Positions 1 to 9,519 of a stretch of DNA of 64,000 bases are shown piece after piece. The notes under the pieces are model-generated. The model was not told where the DNA came from and made no database searches. It worked only from the letters and a program-made list of their open reading frames with translations. A program made the position numbers and the translations under genes. The DNA is taken from assembly GCF_002834385.1 (NCBI RefSeq), contig NZ_PITQ01000011.1, positions 1 through 64,000 on the forward strand. The letters run 5' to 3'. The first letter of the stretch is position 1. Each line of letters opens with the position of its first letter. The DNA comes from Rahnella sp. AA (GTDB lineage: Bacteria; Pseudomonadota; Gammaproteobacteria; Enterobacterales; Enterobacteriaceae).

Positions 1-165
1 CGCTTTCCTCATTCAGTGTCAACCGTTTATTTCATCCGGTTGCCGCTGTTTTTAATCTTTCCGACCCGGTTACTTCGTGATGTTGTTCACGTTGTTCCCT
101 GTCGATGGAGCGGCATTATAGGGAGTTGGATTTTAATGGCAAGCGAATAAATACAGTTTTATTCC
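1..165 (-). promoter_or_regulatory. Ribosomal RNA operon promoters P1 and P2 (leading out of window)
   Basis: Read on the minus strand, this region has the layout of an enterobacterial rrn promoter pair. P1 has a -35 TTGCCA (137-142), a 16-bp spacer and a -10 TATAAT (115-120), followed by the GC-rich start region typical of stringently controlled rRNA promoters. An A/T-rich stretch at 143-165 could be the UP element. About 100 bp downstream a TTGACA (17-22) marks the -35 of P2; its -10 lies beyond the window edge. In E. coli gmhB is followed by rrsH in the same orientation, so a 16S gene is expected just left of position 1. No rRNA sequence is inside the window. Confidence 0.8.
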
Positions 166-192
166 GTTTGCCGTTTTTTTGCCCAAAGAACC

Positions 193-759
193 TTATTTCA
201 GCCCTTTTGCTATAAAGGAAGGCAAAGCAGCAAGGCTTTCCAATACGACATCCGCCGCAGTTTCGCTTTCAGCGGTTACCGGCTTGCCGGTGCGAACTAA
301 AATCTTGGTCCCGACGCCAGCAGCAGCAGCAGCCTGCATATCTTCCAGCTTATCGCCCACCATATAAGAAGAAGCCATATCAATATTGAGCTCCTCTTTA
401 GCCGTCATAAACATACCTGGCAGAGGCTTACGGCAATCGCAAACCTGAGTAAACTCTTTAACGGTACCTTCGGGATGATGCGGGCAGAAGTAGATGCCGT
501 CGAGATCGACGCCTCTGTCAGCAAGCGACCAGTCCATCCACTCGGTCAGTGTCATAAACTGATCCTCGGTAAACTTACCGCGCGCGATACCGGACTGATT
601 AGTGACTAATACCAATAAGAAGCCCATCTCTTTGAGTTTGAGGCAGGCATCAATAACACCATCGATAAACTGGAAATCATCGATTTCATGTACATAGCCG
701 TGATCGACATTCAAGGTGCCATCACGGTCAAGAAAGATTGCTGAAACGGGTTGTGCCAC
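193..759 (-). CDS. gmhB: D-glycero-beta-D-manno-heptose-1,7-bisphosphate 7-phosphatase
   Basis: Cytoplasmic HAD-family phosphatase that removes the 7-phosphate from heptose 1,7-bisphosphate during synthesis of ADP-L-glycero-D-manno-heptose for the LPS inner core. The 188-residue protein begins with the HAD nucleophile motif DRDGT (D11, D13). Zinc-ligand residues characteristic of GmhB are visible as C92, H94, C107 and C109, and the late acidic motif VGDKLED follows near residue 135. Length equals the family norm. It is transcribed away from metN and toward the rRNA operon promoters, the same neighbourhood as in E. coli. Confidence 0.96.
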   Translation of the reverse strand: MAQPVSAIFLDRDGTLNVDHGYVHEIDDFQFIDGVIDACLKLKEMGFLLVLVTNQSGIARGKFTEDQFMTLTEWMDWSLADRGVDLDGIYFCPHHPEGTVKEFTQVCDCRKPLPGMFMTAKEELNIDMASSYMVGDKLEDMQAAAAAGVGTKILVRTGKPVTAESETAADVVLESLAALPSFIAKGLK

Positions 760-839
760 GAATTTGCTCCTGATGACGGGTTAACGGCGTCAGTATCGCA
801 TGTTTTCACTGCTTGTGAGAACGCTAACCTGGTTGACTT

Positions 840-863
840 AGACGTCTAGACGCCTTAGCATCC
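840..863 (+). promoter_or_regulatory. Tandem MetJ operator (MET boxes) upstream of metN
   Basis: Three adjacent 8-bp units resemble the MET box consensus AGACGTCT: a perfect match at 840-847, AGACGCCT at 848-855 and a weaker TAGCATCC at 856-863. Cooperative binding of MetJ with S-adenosylmethionine to two or more such boxes represses methionine genes, including metNIQ in E. coli. The site lies about 77 bp before the metN start, as expected for repression of this operon. Confidence 0.85.
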
Positions 864-939
864 ACGACATGCTTCGGGGAAGTGCTCCCGCAGAGTTAAT
901 TTCACCACGTCACGGCAAAAAGACAGAATAAAAAATAAT

Positions 940-1971
940 ATGATTAAACTTTCAAACATCACCAAGGTTTTCCAGCAGGGTTCGCGCCAGATCGTCGCGC
1001 TCTCTGACGTGAGTCTTCACGTCCCTGCCGGGCAAATTTATGGCGTAATCGGCTCATCTGGCGCGGGGAAAAGTACATTAATCCGCTGCGTTAATTTGCT
1101 GGAACGTCCGACCAAGGGCCAGGTACTGGTTGATGGTCAGGATTTGATGTCCTTCTCCGAGAAAGCGCTGACACGCGCACGCCGCCAGATTGGTATGATT
1201 TTTCAGCACTTTAATTTGCTGTCGTCACGTACTGTCTTTGGCAACGTCGCACTGCCGCTGGAACTGGATAATCTGTCTTCCACTGAGATCAAAAAGCGTG
1301 TTTCAGAGCTGCTGAGCCTCGTGGGCCTGGAAGATAAGCATGACGCCTACCCGGCCAATCTTTCCGGCGGTCAAAAACAGCGTGTCGCGATTGCCCGCGC
1401 TCTGGCCAGCAATCCTAAAGTCTTGCTGTGCGATGAAGCGACCAGTGCTCTTGACCCGGCGACAACCCGCGCAATTCTTGAATTGCTGAAAGATATCAAC
1501 CGTCGCCTTGGATTAACTATTTTGTTAATCACCCACGAGATGGATGTCGTTAAGCGTATTTGCGATCAGGTTGCCGTGATCAGTGATGGCAAATTAATCG
1601 AGCAGGATAAAGTGAGCGAGATGTTCTCACATCCCAAAACTCCGCTGGCGCAGCAGTTTATTCAGTCAACGCTGCACCTGGATGTCCCGGAAGATTACGC
1701 CGTGCGTCTGGTCCCTGAGCCTGAAGCCGGTCGGGTACCTTTATTACGTCTGGAATTCACCGGTCAGTCCGTTGATGCGCCTCTGCTTTCAGAGGCCGTG
1801 CGCCGTTTCGACGTAAACAATAATATTATCAGCGCTCAGATGGATTATGCCGGCGGCGTGAAGTTCGGGATTATGCTGACAGAAATGCACGGTGCAGAAG
1901 AAAGCACTCAGGCAGCCATTCAGTTCCTGCATGAAAATCAGGTAAAAGTAGAGGTACTCGGTTATGTCTGA
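940..1971 (+). CDS. metN: Methionine ABC importer, ATP-binding subunit
   Basis: ATPase of the MetNIQ importer for D- and L-methionine, on the cytoplasmic face of the inner membrane. The 343-residue protein shows Walker A GSSGAGKS (38-45), Q-loop Q89, signature LSGGQ (141-145), Walker B VLLCDE (161-166) and H-loop histidine H199. The C-terminal part (about 265-343) is the NIL/ACT-like domain that binds methionine and inhibits transport in this family. It overlaps metI by 8 bp, so the two are translationally coupled. MET boxes upstream imply repression by MetJ. Confidence 0.97.
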   Translation: MIKLSNITKVFQQGSRQIVALSDVSLHVPAGQIYGVIGSSGAGKSTLIRCVNLLERPTKGQVLVDGQDLMSFSEKALTRARRQIGMIFQHFNLLSSRTVFGNVALPLELDNLSSTEIKKRVSELLSLVGLEDKHDAYPANLSGGQKQRVAIARALASNPKVLLCDEATSALDPATTRAILELLKDINRRLGLTILLITHEMDVVKRICDQVAVISDGKLIEQDKVSEMFSHPKTPLAQQFIQSTLHLDVPEDYAVRLVPEPEAGRVPLLRLEFTGQSVDAPLLSEAVRRFDVNNNIISAQMDYAGGVKFGIMLTEMHGAEESTQAAIQFLHENQVKVEVLGYV

Positions 1972-2617
1972 GCCAATGATGTGGTTAATGGGTAGGGGGA
2001 TTTGGGAAACTGTCATCATGACACTGACCTCCGGCTTCTTCGGTTTCGTTTTGGGTCTGCCTTTTGGCGTGCTGCTTTACGTCACCCGTCCGGGCCAGAT
2101 TGCTGAGAATAAAAACGTCTATCGCGTGATGTCTGCGCTGGTTAACATTTTCCGTTCTATTCCTTTTATTATCTTGCTGGTCTGGATGATCCCGTTCACA
2201 CGAATGATCGTCGGGACATCTATCGGCTTGCAGGCGGCAATTGTTCCCCTGACCGTTGGCGCGGCGCCATTTATCGCGCGTATGGTTGAGAATGCGTTGC
2301 TGGAAATCCCAAGCGGCCTGGTTGAAGCCTCGCGGGCCATGGGCGCCACACCGATGCAAATCATTCGTAAAATCTTGTTGCCGGAAGCCTTACCGGGTCT
2401 GGTCAACGCAGCCACTATCACGCTGATCACTCTGGTGGGTTATTCCGCTATGGGCGGTGCTGTCGGTGCCGGTGGATTAGGGCAAATCGGTTATCAGTAC
2501 GGTTACATCGGCTACGACGCAACTGTAATGAATACGGTATTAGTCCTGTTGGTCGTTTTGGTGTATTTAATTCAGTTTTGTGGCGACCGCATCGTAAAAG
2601 CGGTCACACATAAATAA
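1964..2617 (+). CDS. metI: Methionine ABC importer, permease subunit
   Basis: Inner-membrane permease of the MetNIQ complex. It has 217 residues, the standard length, with about five hydrophobic segments. The EAA-type cytoplasmic loop that docks on MetN is visible around [22 protein letters not shown] (split motif E-A-S...G near residue 125-145). It overlaps the end of metN and is followed after about 60 bp by metQ, completing the usual operon order N-I-Q. Confidence 0.96.
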   Translation: MSEPMMWLMGRGIWETVIMTLTSGFFGFVLGLPFGVLLYVTRPGQIAENKNVYRVMSALVNIFRSIPFIILLVWMIPFTRMIVGTSIGLQAAIVPLTVGAAPFIARMVENALLEIPSGLVEASRAMGATPMQIIRKILLPEALPGLVNAATITLITLVGYSAMGGAVGAGGLGQIGYQYGYIGYDATVMNTVLVLLVVLVYLIQFCGDRIVKAVTHK

Positions 2618-2680
2618 TGAAACAACAGCTGTAATAGCTAACCCTGCGAATAATTTTTATCCGCTTATTGAGGAAAGGAT

Positions 2681-3496
2681 ATGTCTACTAAATTTAAATC
2701 CATTGCAGTTGTCGGCGCGCTTCTGGGAACGCTGGCTTTAGTTGGTTGCGGGCCGAAAGAACAGGATCCTAACCATATTAAAGTAGGCGTGATTGTTGGT
2801 GCTGAACAGCAGGTTGCTGAAGTTGCACAGAAAGTCGCTAAAGAAAAATACGGTCTTGACGTAGAGCTGGTGACTTTCAACGACTACGTGCTGCCAAACG
2901 AAGCGCTGAGCAAAGGCGATATCGATGTTAACGCCTTCCAGCATAAACCTTACCTTGATCAGCAGATTAAAGATCGTGGTTATAAACTGGTTCCGGTCGG
3001 TAATACTTTCGTCTACCCAATCGCAGGCTACTCTAAAAAAATCAAATCTATCGATGAGCTGAAAGACGGCGATCAGGTTGCATTGCCAAACGACCCGACT
3101 AACCTGGGCCGCTCATTACTGCTGCTGCAAAAACAAGGTCTGATTAAACTTAAAGACGGTGTTGGCCTGCTGCCTACGGTTCTGGATGTGACTGAGAACC
3201 CTAAAAACCTGAAACTGGTTGAACTGGAAGCACCACAGCTGCCACGTTCACTGGACGACGCAAAAATCGCACTGGCTGTCATCAATACTACTTACGCCAG
3301 CCAGATCAATCTGACGCCTGAGAAAGACGGTATCTTCGTTGAAGATAAAGAATCTCCATACGTTAACCTGATCGTTGCGCGTGAAGACAACAAAGACGCT
3401 GAGAACGTGAAGAAATTCGTTCAGGCTTACCAGTCTGACGAAGTCAACGCGGCTGCAAACAAGATCTTCAACGGCGGTGCGGTGAAAGGCTGGTAA
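2681..3496 (+). CDS. metQ: Methionine-binding lipoprotein
   Basis: Substrate-binding lipoprotein that captures methionine in the periplasm and delivers it to MetI. The 271-residue protein starts with a lipoprotein signal ending in lipobox LVGC (20-23), so C23 is the predicted lipidated N-terminus. The rest is a NlpA-family solute-binding fold. A good Shine-Dalgarno (GAGGAAAGG) lies just before the ATG. Third gene of metNIQ, closed by a hairpin terminator about 75 bp downstream. Confidence 0.97.
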   Translation: MSTKFKSIAVVGALLGTLALVGCGPKEQDPNHIKVGVIVGAEQQVAEVAQKVAKEKYGLDVELVTFNDYVLPNEALSKGDIDVNAFQHKPYLDQQIKDRGYKLVPVGNTFVYPIAGYSKKIKSIDELKDGDQVALPNDPTNLGRSLLLLQKQGLIKLKDGVGLLPTVLDVTENPKNLKLVELEAPQLPRSLDDAKIALAVINTTYASQINLTPEKDGIFVEDKESPYVNLIVAREDNKDAENVKKFVQAYQSDEVNAAANKIFNGGAVKGW

Positions 3497-3568
3497 TTCG
3501 CGAATGCCAGGAGATCAACGTTTCTCCTGATAATTGTTCTCGCAAATATTCCTTTCACAAATAAATTC

Positions 3569-3598
3569 AAGGCGGGCTTATGCCCGCCTTGTTATTTC
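3569..3598 (+). terminator. Rho-independent terminator of metNIQ
   Basis: A 9-bp GC-rich stem (AAGGCGGGC / GCCCGCCTT) with a TTAT loop, followed by a short T-rich stretch. Confidence 0.85.
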
Positions 3599-3666
3599 TT
3601 CAATACCTTGGTTCAATAACGCCACATTCTTTCCTGTAAACATATTAAAAAAGCAGAGGACATACC

Positions 3667-4074
3667 ATGCGTGCTTTACCTCTCTGTTTGTCGGCACTTT
3701 TGCTGGCGGGTTGTTCCCTGACTCAACACACACAGCCAACAATCACTGCACCTGTTGTTAAAGAAGAGCCAAAACCTGTCAAACCAAAACCGGCTCCGGT
3801 TCGCCCTGCCCCCGTCAAACTGTATAAAGATGCTGAAGCTCTGGTTGGAACACCTTTCCGCGACCTGGGGGAAGTTTCTGGTGAGTCTTGCCAGAGCGAT
3901 CAAAACGATACGCCACCAAGCCTTGCGGCTGCGCGTAAAAGAATGCTCACACGTGCCTCTTATATGAAAGCGAACGCGGTGTTGCTGCATCAGTGCGAAA
4001 TCGTCGGCGGTGTCCCTGGCTGCTACCAGCAGGCAATTTGTCAGGGTTCGGCTCTGAATGTCACCTTTAAATGA
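3667..4074 (+). CDS. rcsF: Outer-membrane stress-sensor lipoprotein of the Rcs phosphorelay
   Basis: RcsF senses envelope damage from the outer membrane and activates the Rcs phosphorelay via IgaA. The 135-residue protein has lipobox LAGC with lipid-accepting C16, a proline/lysine-rich linker (about 32-51) and a compact C-terminal domain with four cysteines, C75, C110, C119 and C125. In E. coli these form two non-consecutive disulfides, and the same spacing is kept here. The stop codon overlaps the start of trmO by 4 bp, so the two are probably co-expressed. Confidence 0.95.
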   Translation: MRALPLCLSALLLAGCSLTQHTQPTITAPVVKEEPKPVKPKPAPVRPAPVKLYKDAEALVGTPFRDLGEVSGESCQSDQNDTPPSLAAARKRMLTRASYMKANAVLLHQCEIVGGVPGCYQQAICQGSALNVTFK

Positions 4075-4778
4075 CATCATTTTCTTTTGAGCAAATAGGG
4101 ACCATTCATTCCCCCTATAAAGAGAAGTTTGCTGTTCCGCGCCAGCCGGGGTTAGTGCAGGATGGTGGCGGCGAATTACATCTGCATGCCCCGTATAACC
4201 AGCCCGAGGCCGTACGCGGGCTGGAAGATTTCAGCCATTTATGGGTGATGTTCATCTTTCATCAGACGATGGACGGAGGCTGGCGCCCGACTGTGCGTCC
4301 GCCGCGCCTTGGCGGCAACACACGTACCGGCGTATTTGCCACACGCTCGACCTTTCGCCCCAATCCGCTGGGCATGTCGCTGGTTGAACTGAAAGGCATT
4401 CGCTGTCAGGGGCAGAGTGTGATTCTGCAACTCGGCAGTCTCGACCTCGTCGATGGCACCCCCGTTGTTGATATCAAACCTTATCTGCCGTTTGCGGAAA
4501 GCCATCCTGAAGCCCGTGCGGGCTTTGCCCAACATGCGCCGCCAGCCGATATGCCCGTGGAGTTTCTCCCCCAGGCAGAATCGCAACTGGCAAAGCATGC
4601 AGGAAAATATCCGCATCTGCGCCGCTTTATTACACAGGTGTTAGGGCAGGATCCGCGCCCTGCTTACCGCAAAGGTGAATCTGCTGAACGGGATTACGCC
4701 GTTCGCCTGCTGGAATTTAATGTCCGCTGGCGGGTTGTGGGTTCCCTTAATCAGGTATTGTCCCTCGGCGAAGACTAA
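4071..4778 (+). CDS. trmO: tRNA (N6-threonylcarbamoyladenosine37-N6)-methyltransferase
   Basis: TrmO (also called TsaA or YaeB) uses S-adenosylmethionine to methylate t6A37 to m6t6A37 in threonine tRNA. The 235-residue protein, the same length as in E. coli, has the N-terminal UPF0066/TsaA beta-barrel domain, seen in IGTIHSPYKEKFAVPRQPG and in the segment around RTGVFATRSTFRPNPLG (split here by position, about residues 86-102). It starts inside the rcsF stop and precedes proS. Confidence 0.94.
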   Translation: MTSFSFEQIGTIHSPYKEKFAVPRQPGLVQDGGGELHLHAPYNQPEAVRGLEDFSHLWVMFIFHQTMDGGWRPTVRPPRLGGNTRTGVFATRSTFRPNPLGMSLVELKGIRCQGQSVILQLGSLDLVDGTPVVDIKPYLPFAESHPEARAGFAQHAPPADMPVEFLPQAESQLAKHAGKYPHLRRFITQVLGQDPRPAYRKGESAERDYAVRLLEFNVRWRVVGSLNQVLSLGED

Positions 4779-4896
4779 ATTTCCTCTGCGTCTCTTTTGG
4801 CAACACCAACTCGCTGGTAAACTAAGCCACTTTTCACGTTTTGGCTGCCACTGGCAGCCCGATTGCAATTTGCAGTGCTAACGGAACCAACACATC

Positions 4897-6615
4897 ATGC
4901 GTACTACTCAATATCTGCTCTCTACACTGAAAGAGACGCCAGCCGACGCAGAAGTCATCAGCCACCAGCTGATGCTTCGCGCTGGTATGATCCGCAAACT
5001 GGCCTCCGGCCTGTACACCTGGCTACCGACCGGCTTACGTGTTCTCAAAAAAGTTGAAAACATCGTACGCGAAGAAATGAACAACGCGAACGCCATTGAA
5101 GTGTCGATGCCGGTAGTTCAGCCCGCTGATTTGTGGCAGGAGAGCGGACGTTGGGAACAATACGGCCCGGAACTGCTGCGTTTCGTTGACCGTGGCGATC
5201 GTCCGTTCGTACTGGGTCCAACCCACGAAGAAGTCATTACGGATCTGATCCGCAACGAAGTCAGCTCTTACAAGCAGCTGCCGCTGAATTTCTTCCAGAT
5301 CCAGACCAAATTCCGTGATGAAGTTCGCCCGCGTTTTGGTGTGATGCGTTCTCGTGAATTCCTGATGAAAGATGCCTACTCGTTCCACACGACGCAGGAA
5401 TCCCTTCAGGAAACTTACGACGCGATGTATGCGGCTTACAGCCAAATCTTCAACCGCATGGGCCTGGATTTCCGTGCTGTGTTGGCAGATACCGGTTCTA
5501 TCGGTGGCAGTGCGTCCCATGAATTCCAGGTACTGGCACAAAGCGGCGAAGATGACGTGGTGTTTTCTGACTCTTCAGATTTCGCTGCCAACATCGAATT
5601 CGCAGAGGCGCTGGCGCCGGCTACTCCACGCGCTGCTGCTACGCAGGAAATGCATGTGGTGGAAACACCAGATGCGAAAACCATCGCTGAACTGACAGAA
5701 CAGTTCCAGGTTCCGGTTGAGAAAACCGTGAAAACCCTGATGGTACACGCGACTGCTGAAAGTGGTCATAAACTGGTTGCTCTGCTGGTTCGTGGTGATC
5801 ATGAACTGAACGAAATCAAAGCTGAAAAACTGCCGCAAGTTGCTGCTCCACTGACTTTCGCAACAGAAGCTGAAATCCGTGAAATCGTTGCAGCAGGCCC
5901 GGGCTCACTCGGCCCGGTTAATCTGCCAATGCCAGTTGTTGCTGACCGCACCGTTGCCGCGATGAGCGATTTCAGCGCTGGCGCAAACATCGACGGTAAG
6001 CATTACTTTGGCATTAACTGGGATCGCGATGTTGCGCTGCCAGAAGTGGCAGACATCCGTAACGTGGTTGCCGGCGATCCAAGCCCGGACGGTCAGGGTT
6101 CTCTGGTCATCAAACGCGGTATCGAAGTTGGCCATATCTTCCAGCTGGGTACTAAATACTCAGAAGCAATGAATGCGACAGTTCAGGGTGAAGATGGCCG
6201 TAACCAGGTTATGACCATGGGCTGTTACGGCATTGGGGTGACCCGCGTGGTCGCTGCGGCTATCGAACAGAACCACGATGATCGCGGAATCATCTGGCCG
6301 GACGCTATTGCCCCGTTCCAGGTTGCGATTCTGCCAATGAACATGCACAAATCTTTCCGCGTGAAAGATGCGGCGGAAGCGTTGTACAAAGAACTGCGTT
6401 CACACGGTATCGATGTGATCCTCGACGATCGTAAAGAACGTCCGGGCGTCATGTTTGCAGACATGGAACTGATCGGTGTTCCACACCACGTTGTGATTGG
6501 CGATCGTAATCTGGACGCTGAAGAGCTGGAATATAAAAACCGTCGCAGCGGCGAAAAACAAATGATCAAGCAAGGCGATATTGTTGAATATCTGCTGAGC
6601 CAGATCCCGCGTTAA
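4897..6615 (+). CDS. proS: Prolyl-tRNA synthetase
   Basis: Class II aminoacyl-tRNA synthetase that charges tRNA-Pro in the cytoplasm. It has 572 residues, exactly the bacterial-type length. Class II motif 2 is seen in [20 protein letters not shown] (about 137-156). A YbaK-like editing domain that hydrolyses Ala-tRNA-Pro is inserted in the middle (about 225-405). A C-terminal anticodon-binding domain ends the protein. It follows trmO by 118 bp, and a strong terminator follows it. Confidence 0.97.
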   Translation: MRTTQYLLSTLKETPADAEVISHQLMLRAGMIRKLASGLYTWLPTGLRVLKKVENIVREEMNNANAIEVSMPVVQPADLWQESGRWEQYGPELLRFVDRGDRPFVLGPTHEEVITDLIRNEVSSYKQLPLNFFQIQTKFRDEVRPRFGVMRSREFLMKDAYSFHTTQESLQETYDAMYAAYSQIFNRMGLDFRAVLADTGSIGGSASHEFQVLAQSGEDDVVFSDSSDFAANIEFAEALAPATPRAAATQEMHVVETPDAKTIAELTEQFQVPVEKTVKTLMVHATAESGHKLVALLVRGDHELNEIKAEKLPQVAAPLTFATEAEIREIVAAGPGSLGPVNLPMPVVADRTVAAMSDFSAGANIDGKHYFGINWDRDVALPEVADIRNVVAGDPSPDGQGSLVIKRGIEVGHIFQLGTKYSEAMNATVQGEDGRNQVMTMGCYGIGVTRVVAAAIEQNHDDRGIIWPDAIAPFQVAILPMNMHKSFRVKDAAEALYKELRSHGIDVILDDRKERPGVMFADMELIGVPHHVVIGDRNLDAEELEYKNRRSGEKQMIKQGDIVEYLLSQIPR

Positions 6616-6641
6616 TATTATAGCGACAAACGTTGCCCATA

Positions 6642-6671
6642 AAAATGCCCGCATCGCGCGGGCATTTTTGT
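6642..6671 (+). terminator. Rho-independent terminator of proS
   Basis: A 9-bp stem (AATGCCCGC / GCGGGCATT) with an ATCGC loop and a following T-run; the flanking A-run also allows some function on the minus strand for nlpE. Confidence 0.85.
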
Positions 6672-6698
6672 TTGTGTAATCCGATAAAAGCTTAAAAT

Positions 6699-7376
6699 CT
6701 AAGGGCAAACCTTATTGGCATCAAAGCTGATATTCTTATCCGCAACAACCGCCCGTTGCATCTGCCCCTCTTCCATTGACGGTTCTGTCATAAAATGACC
6801 GTCCATCGAGATGAAGACCAGCTGGTTCGGCGCGTTACGTGCTGCAAGATACCCTGCTTCCAGCGATTTACTGGCCGACATCGGGAAGACTTTACCCGTT
6901 GCACAATCTTTGAAAGACGCGGCATCTGCGCTGTACTGCATCATGCCGGTCAGAGCCATCGGCGTTTTCGGCAAGCTCTGCCGCACAGGCTTCAGCGTGT
7001 AATTGAACGAGGAAACGATCGGATCACCGCTGTGATCGAGCATTTCCAGATTTTCATCTTTCGGATGGAAATAGCGCTTCTCTCCTCGGCTGTCGGTCAG
7101 CACCAGTTTATCTGCGGTACGCGCCCAGCGGCCATAGCTGGCGAAGCTCTGATCGCCCTCTTTGCTACCCTGATACACTTCCTGCAAGATGTAAGTCCCG
7201 TCCTGTTGCAGGAACAATGAGGTTTTTAAGCCGCTGCAATCTGCACAAGGCAGAACACCGCTATAACTTTGCTGCATCGCCTGAAGCGGTTTTTCATGAT
7301 TAAACGCAGCGGTGTGGCAGCCGAACAGCGACAGCGCCCCGAGCGCCAGCACTGCCGTGATAATGATTTTTTTCAC
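6699..7376 (-). CDS. nlpE: Copper/envelope-stress lipoprotein NlpE
   Basis: Outer-membrane lipoprotein that reports surface contact and lipoprotein-trafficking defects to the Cpx two-component system. I start it at the GTG at 7374-7376, with the Shine-Dalgarno AGGGGAG just upstream, because this puts the signal peptide at the N-terminus; an in-frame upstream start would prepend 18 unrelated residues. The resulting 225 residues carry lipobox LFGC (C20) and the NlpE CxxC motif C44-A-D-C47. Two further cysteines near the C-terminus fit the second disulfide of the E. coli protein. It faces proS convergently. Confidence 0.92.
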   Translation of the reverse strand: MKKIIITAVLALGALSLFGCHTAAFNHEKPLQAMQQSYSGVLPCADCSGLKTSLFLQQDGTYILQEVYQGSKEGDQSFASYGRWARTADKLVLTDSRGEKRYFHPKDENLEMLDHSGDPIVSSFNYTLKPVRQSLPKTPMALTGMMQYSADAASFKDCATGKVFPMSASKSLEAGYLAARNAPNQLVFISMDGHFMTEPSMEEGQMQRAVVADKNISFDANKVCP

Positions 7377-7433
7377 AGTTTCTCCCCTACTGCTTTTCTC
7401 TGTGCTGCGATAAAGATTGTCCTGCAACACGGT

Positions 7434-7850
7434 TTAAGGCTGACGAATTTTGCCTCGCAATGCCTTTGTGGCGCCTTTGCGCACTTTACTTTCTACACGC
7501 CGGATTTTGGACCCTTTGGTCGGCTTCGTCGCGCGGCGAGGTTTTTCCACCACCATAGCCTGCGAAATCAACGCGCTCAGCCGGGCCACAGCGGCTTCGC
7601 GATTCAGCTCCTGGCTCCGGTATTCCTGGGCTTTAATGATCACCCAACCGTCGGCCGTAATAGAGTGGTGATTGAATGCCAGTAACCGCTCTTTGTAATA
7701 TTCTGGCAAACTCGACGCTTTAATATCAAAGCGTAAATGGATCGCCGTTGATGTTTTATTGACGTTCTGACCACCATTTCCCTGAGCGCGGATCGCCGTT
7801 AATTCGATTTCGCTGTCAGGGATTTCCAGTTTTCCGGAAAGGATTAGCAC
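7434..7850 (-). CDS. arfB: Alternative ribosome-rescue factor / peptidyl-tRNA hydrolase ArfB
   Basis: ArfB (YaeJ) enters ribosomes stalled without a stop codon and hydrolyses the peptidyl-tRNA. The catalytic GGQ is at 26-28 and the C-terminus is the basic, flexible tail that occupies the empty mRNA channel. I choose the GTG at 7848-7850, preceded by GGAAGG, because it places the conserved IP dipeptide at residues 10-11 as in E. coli and gives 138 residues against 140. It starts 5 bp downstream of the yaeQ stop, suggesting coupling. Confidence 0.92.
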   Translation of the reverse strand: MLILSGKLEIPDSEIELTAIRAQGNGGQNVNKTSTAIHLRFDIKASSLPEYYKERLLAFNHHSITADGWVIIKAQEYRSQELNREAAVARLSALISQAMVVEKPRRATKPTKGSKIRRVESKVRKGATKALRGKIRQP

Positions 7851-7855
7851 ACTGA

Positions 7856-8416
7856 TTACCTTCCGTCGTTTCCGGCAAACTCTTTCCATTCAGAAAAATG
7901 AATTTCCAAATTACTCTGAGCGTCGGAAAGCCAAATAGTTCCGTCCTGTAAAGTTGCCTGTAAATCCATGGTCCGGCTGCCAAAAGCGGTCAGCTGATTC
8001 AGGAGTTCATCTTCCAAATAACGGATGCGAAGGTTGTTAAAACCTCTGACCTTCCCTTCAATTTGTGACCACCAGACTTTTGCCGCTCTCTCACCATAAG
8101 CGTAAAGCACGACTTCACGCGATTGGTTACAGGCCTTTTTCAGACGCTTCTCATCCGGCAATCCTAATTCAACCCATAACTCAATGCCGTTGTGATCGTT
8201 TTTACGCCAGATTTCGGGTTCGTCTTCCGCACTTAATCCGCGGGTAAAAGTCAGGCGCTCATCTGCATGATAAATCCATGCAAGCAGACGCAGCATCATT
8301 CGTTGTTCTGTTTCTGAGGGATGCTGGGCCAAAGTCAGGTTGGCGTCATGAAAGAAATTACGATCCATATCAGCAATATTGATTGCTGCTTTATAAATTT
8401 TTGCTTTTAGCGCCAT
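7856..8416 (-). CDS. yaeQ: YaeQ family protein
   Basis: A 186-residue soluble protein clearly homologous to E. coli YaeQ (181 residues). The family has a PD-(D/E)XK nuclease-like fold, but its cellular role is not established; an older report connects it with suppression of rfaH loss in Salmonella. Conserved segments include the early DMDR motif and the [18 protein letters not shown] stretch. No signal peptide or membrane segment. It is followed immediately by arfB. Confidence 0.88.
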   Translation of the reverse strand: MALKAKIYKAAINIADMDRNFFHDANLTLAQHPSETEQRMMLRLLAWIYHADERLTFTRGLSAEDEPEIWRKNDHNGIELWVELGLPDEKRLKKACNQSREVVLYAYGERAAKVWWSQIEGKVRGFNNLRIRYLEDELLNQLTAFGSRTMDLQATLQDGTIWLSDAQSNLEIHFSEWKEFAGNDGR

Positions 8417-8550
8417 GGGAAACCTCTTGATATCAGACGCACAGTGTACTTGAAAGCGTCCTGCCTAAACCAGTTTTCCCCTGATGGACCTTCTGAATAA
8501 AGGCTGTACTCAAACGATTTACCTTTACAGGCCTGCTAATAACTCACACT

Positions 8551-8571
8551 CTCCTGTGCTATAGTCGTTAA
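8551..8571 (+). promoter_or_regulatory. Putative extended -10 promoter for yaeP-rof
   Basis: A TATAGT hexamer (8560-8565) preceded by the extended -10 element TGC lies about 65 bp before the yaeP start. I cannot place a convincing -35 hexamer, which is common for extended -10 promoters. Confidence 0.45.
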
Positions 8572-8631
8572 ATACTGAGAGTTTATCTTTCTGCGCTTTC
8601 CTCAGAGGGATACGCTTTTTAGGGAGAAGTT

Positions 8632-8832
8632 ATGCAACAATACTGTGAGTTGGTACGCCTTAAATATTCTGAAATCGCCAGCGGTGATCTCGGATATGTG
8701 CCCGATGCGTTGGGTTGTGTATTGAAAGCATTGGACGAAGTGGCAGCGAATGCTGAGCTTCCGTCCTCCGTTAGGGACCAGGCGGCCTACGCCGCCGCTA
8801 ACTTATTGGTGAGCGATTATGTCGATGAATGA
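8632..8832 (+). CDS. yaeP: UPF0253 protein YaeP
   Basis: A 66-residue acidic protein matching E. coli YaeP over its full length; function unknown. A strong Shine-Dalgarno (AGGGAGA) precedes the ATG. Its 3' end overlaps the rof start by 14 bp, so translation of the Rho inhibitor is probably coupled to it. Confidence 0.88.
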   Translation: MQQYCELVRLKYSEIASGDLGYVPDALGCVLKALDEVAANAELPSSVRDQAAYAAANLLVSDYVDE

Positions 8833-9079
8833 TGAGTACCAACCCATCAATTGTGATGACTACGATAATCTCGAGCTCGCCTGCCAGCATCACCTGGTTT
8901 TGACGCTGAAGCTGCGTAGCGGAGAAGTCGTTGAGGCAAAAGCCAAAGATTTGTTAATGCGTAAGAAAGTAGAGTATCTGGTGGTCGAGGCCAGCGGAGA
9001 ACAACGCGATCTGCGGCTTGATCATATTGAAAGCTTTAGCCATCCGGAAATTGGCACGGTGGTCGTGAGCGCCGAATAA
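8819..9079 (+). CDS. rof: Rho-binding antiterminator
   Basis: Rof (YaeO) binds transcription termination factor Rho and blocks its RNA-binding site. The segment [19 protein letters not shown] near the N-terminus and [11 protein letters not shown] near the C-terminus are hallmarks of the family. Length is 86 residues from the first ATG or 84 from the second (8825), which matches E. coli exactly; either start is possible. It follows yaeP with an overlap. Confidence 0.92.
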   Translation: MSMNDEYQPINCDDYDNLELACQHHLVLTLKLRSGEVVEAKAKDLLMRKKVEYLVVEASGEQRDLRLDHIESFSHPEIGTVVVSAE

Positions 9080-9104
9080 GCGATACCCTCCGTCACTATG
9101 ACTT

Positions 9105-9137
9105 AACGGGCAATCTCAGGGTTGCCCGTTTGCATTT
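9105..9137 (+). terminator. Rho-independent terminator of yaeP-rof
   Basis: Stem AACGGGCAA / TTGCCCGTT with a 7-8 base loop and a short T-containing tail. Confidence 0.75.
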
Positions 9138-9155
9138 CTGAAACCGACCCATTTA

Positions 9156-9488
9156 CTATTTAAGCGGCGTCAGACTGGCATAATAGGCTGCCAGATCACT
9201 GATATCCTGCTCAGACAGTGATGAGGTAAATGCCTGCATGACACCCGCCTGCCCGCCGCTGCGTTCTCCTTTCTGATAAGCACGCAGCGCCAGTGCCAGG
9301 TAGTCTTCATTTTGCCCGGCCAGATTAGGGTAAATAGCATTAACCGCTTTTCCCTTTGCGCCGTGGCATGCCGCACAGCTTGCCGATTTAGACTGACCAT
9401 CAGCACTGTTTCCCTGAGCCAGAACCGGTGAACTCAGCAATATCAACGGCAATAACCCTGCCATTGCCCGCAACAAAACTCTCAGCAT
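9156..9488 (-). CDS. Periplasmic class I cytochrome c
   Basis: A small exported c-type cytochrome of 110 residues. It has a Sec signal peptide, with predicted cleavage after VLA (24), and one heme-attachment motif C38-A-A-C41-H42. The likely distal ligand is M84 in GVMQAF. It resembles cytochrome c553/c4-type electron carriers. It needs the Ccm heme-attachment system, which is not in the window. It has no counterpart between rof and tilS in E. coli. The electron donor and acceptor cannot be deduced from the neighbourhood. Confidence 0.88.
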   Translation of the reverse strand: MLRVLLRAMAGLLPLILLSSPVLAQGNSADGQSKSASCAACHGAKGKAVNAIYPNLAGQNEDYLALALRAYQKGERSGGQAGVMQAFTSSLSEQDISDLAAYYASLTPLK

Positions 9489-9519
9489 TACAACTCCCCA
9501 AAATTAACTGCTTTCTATT

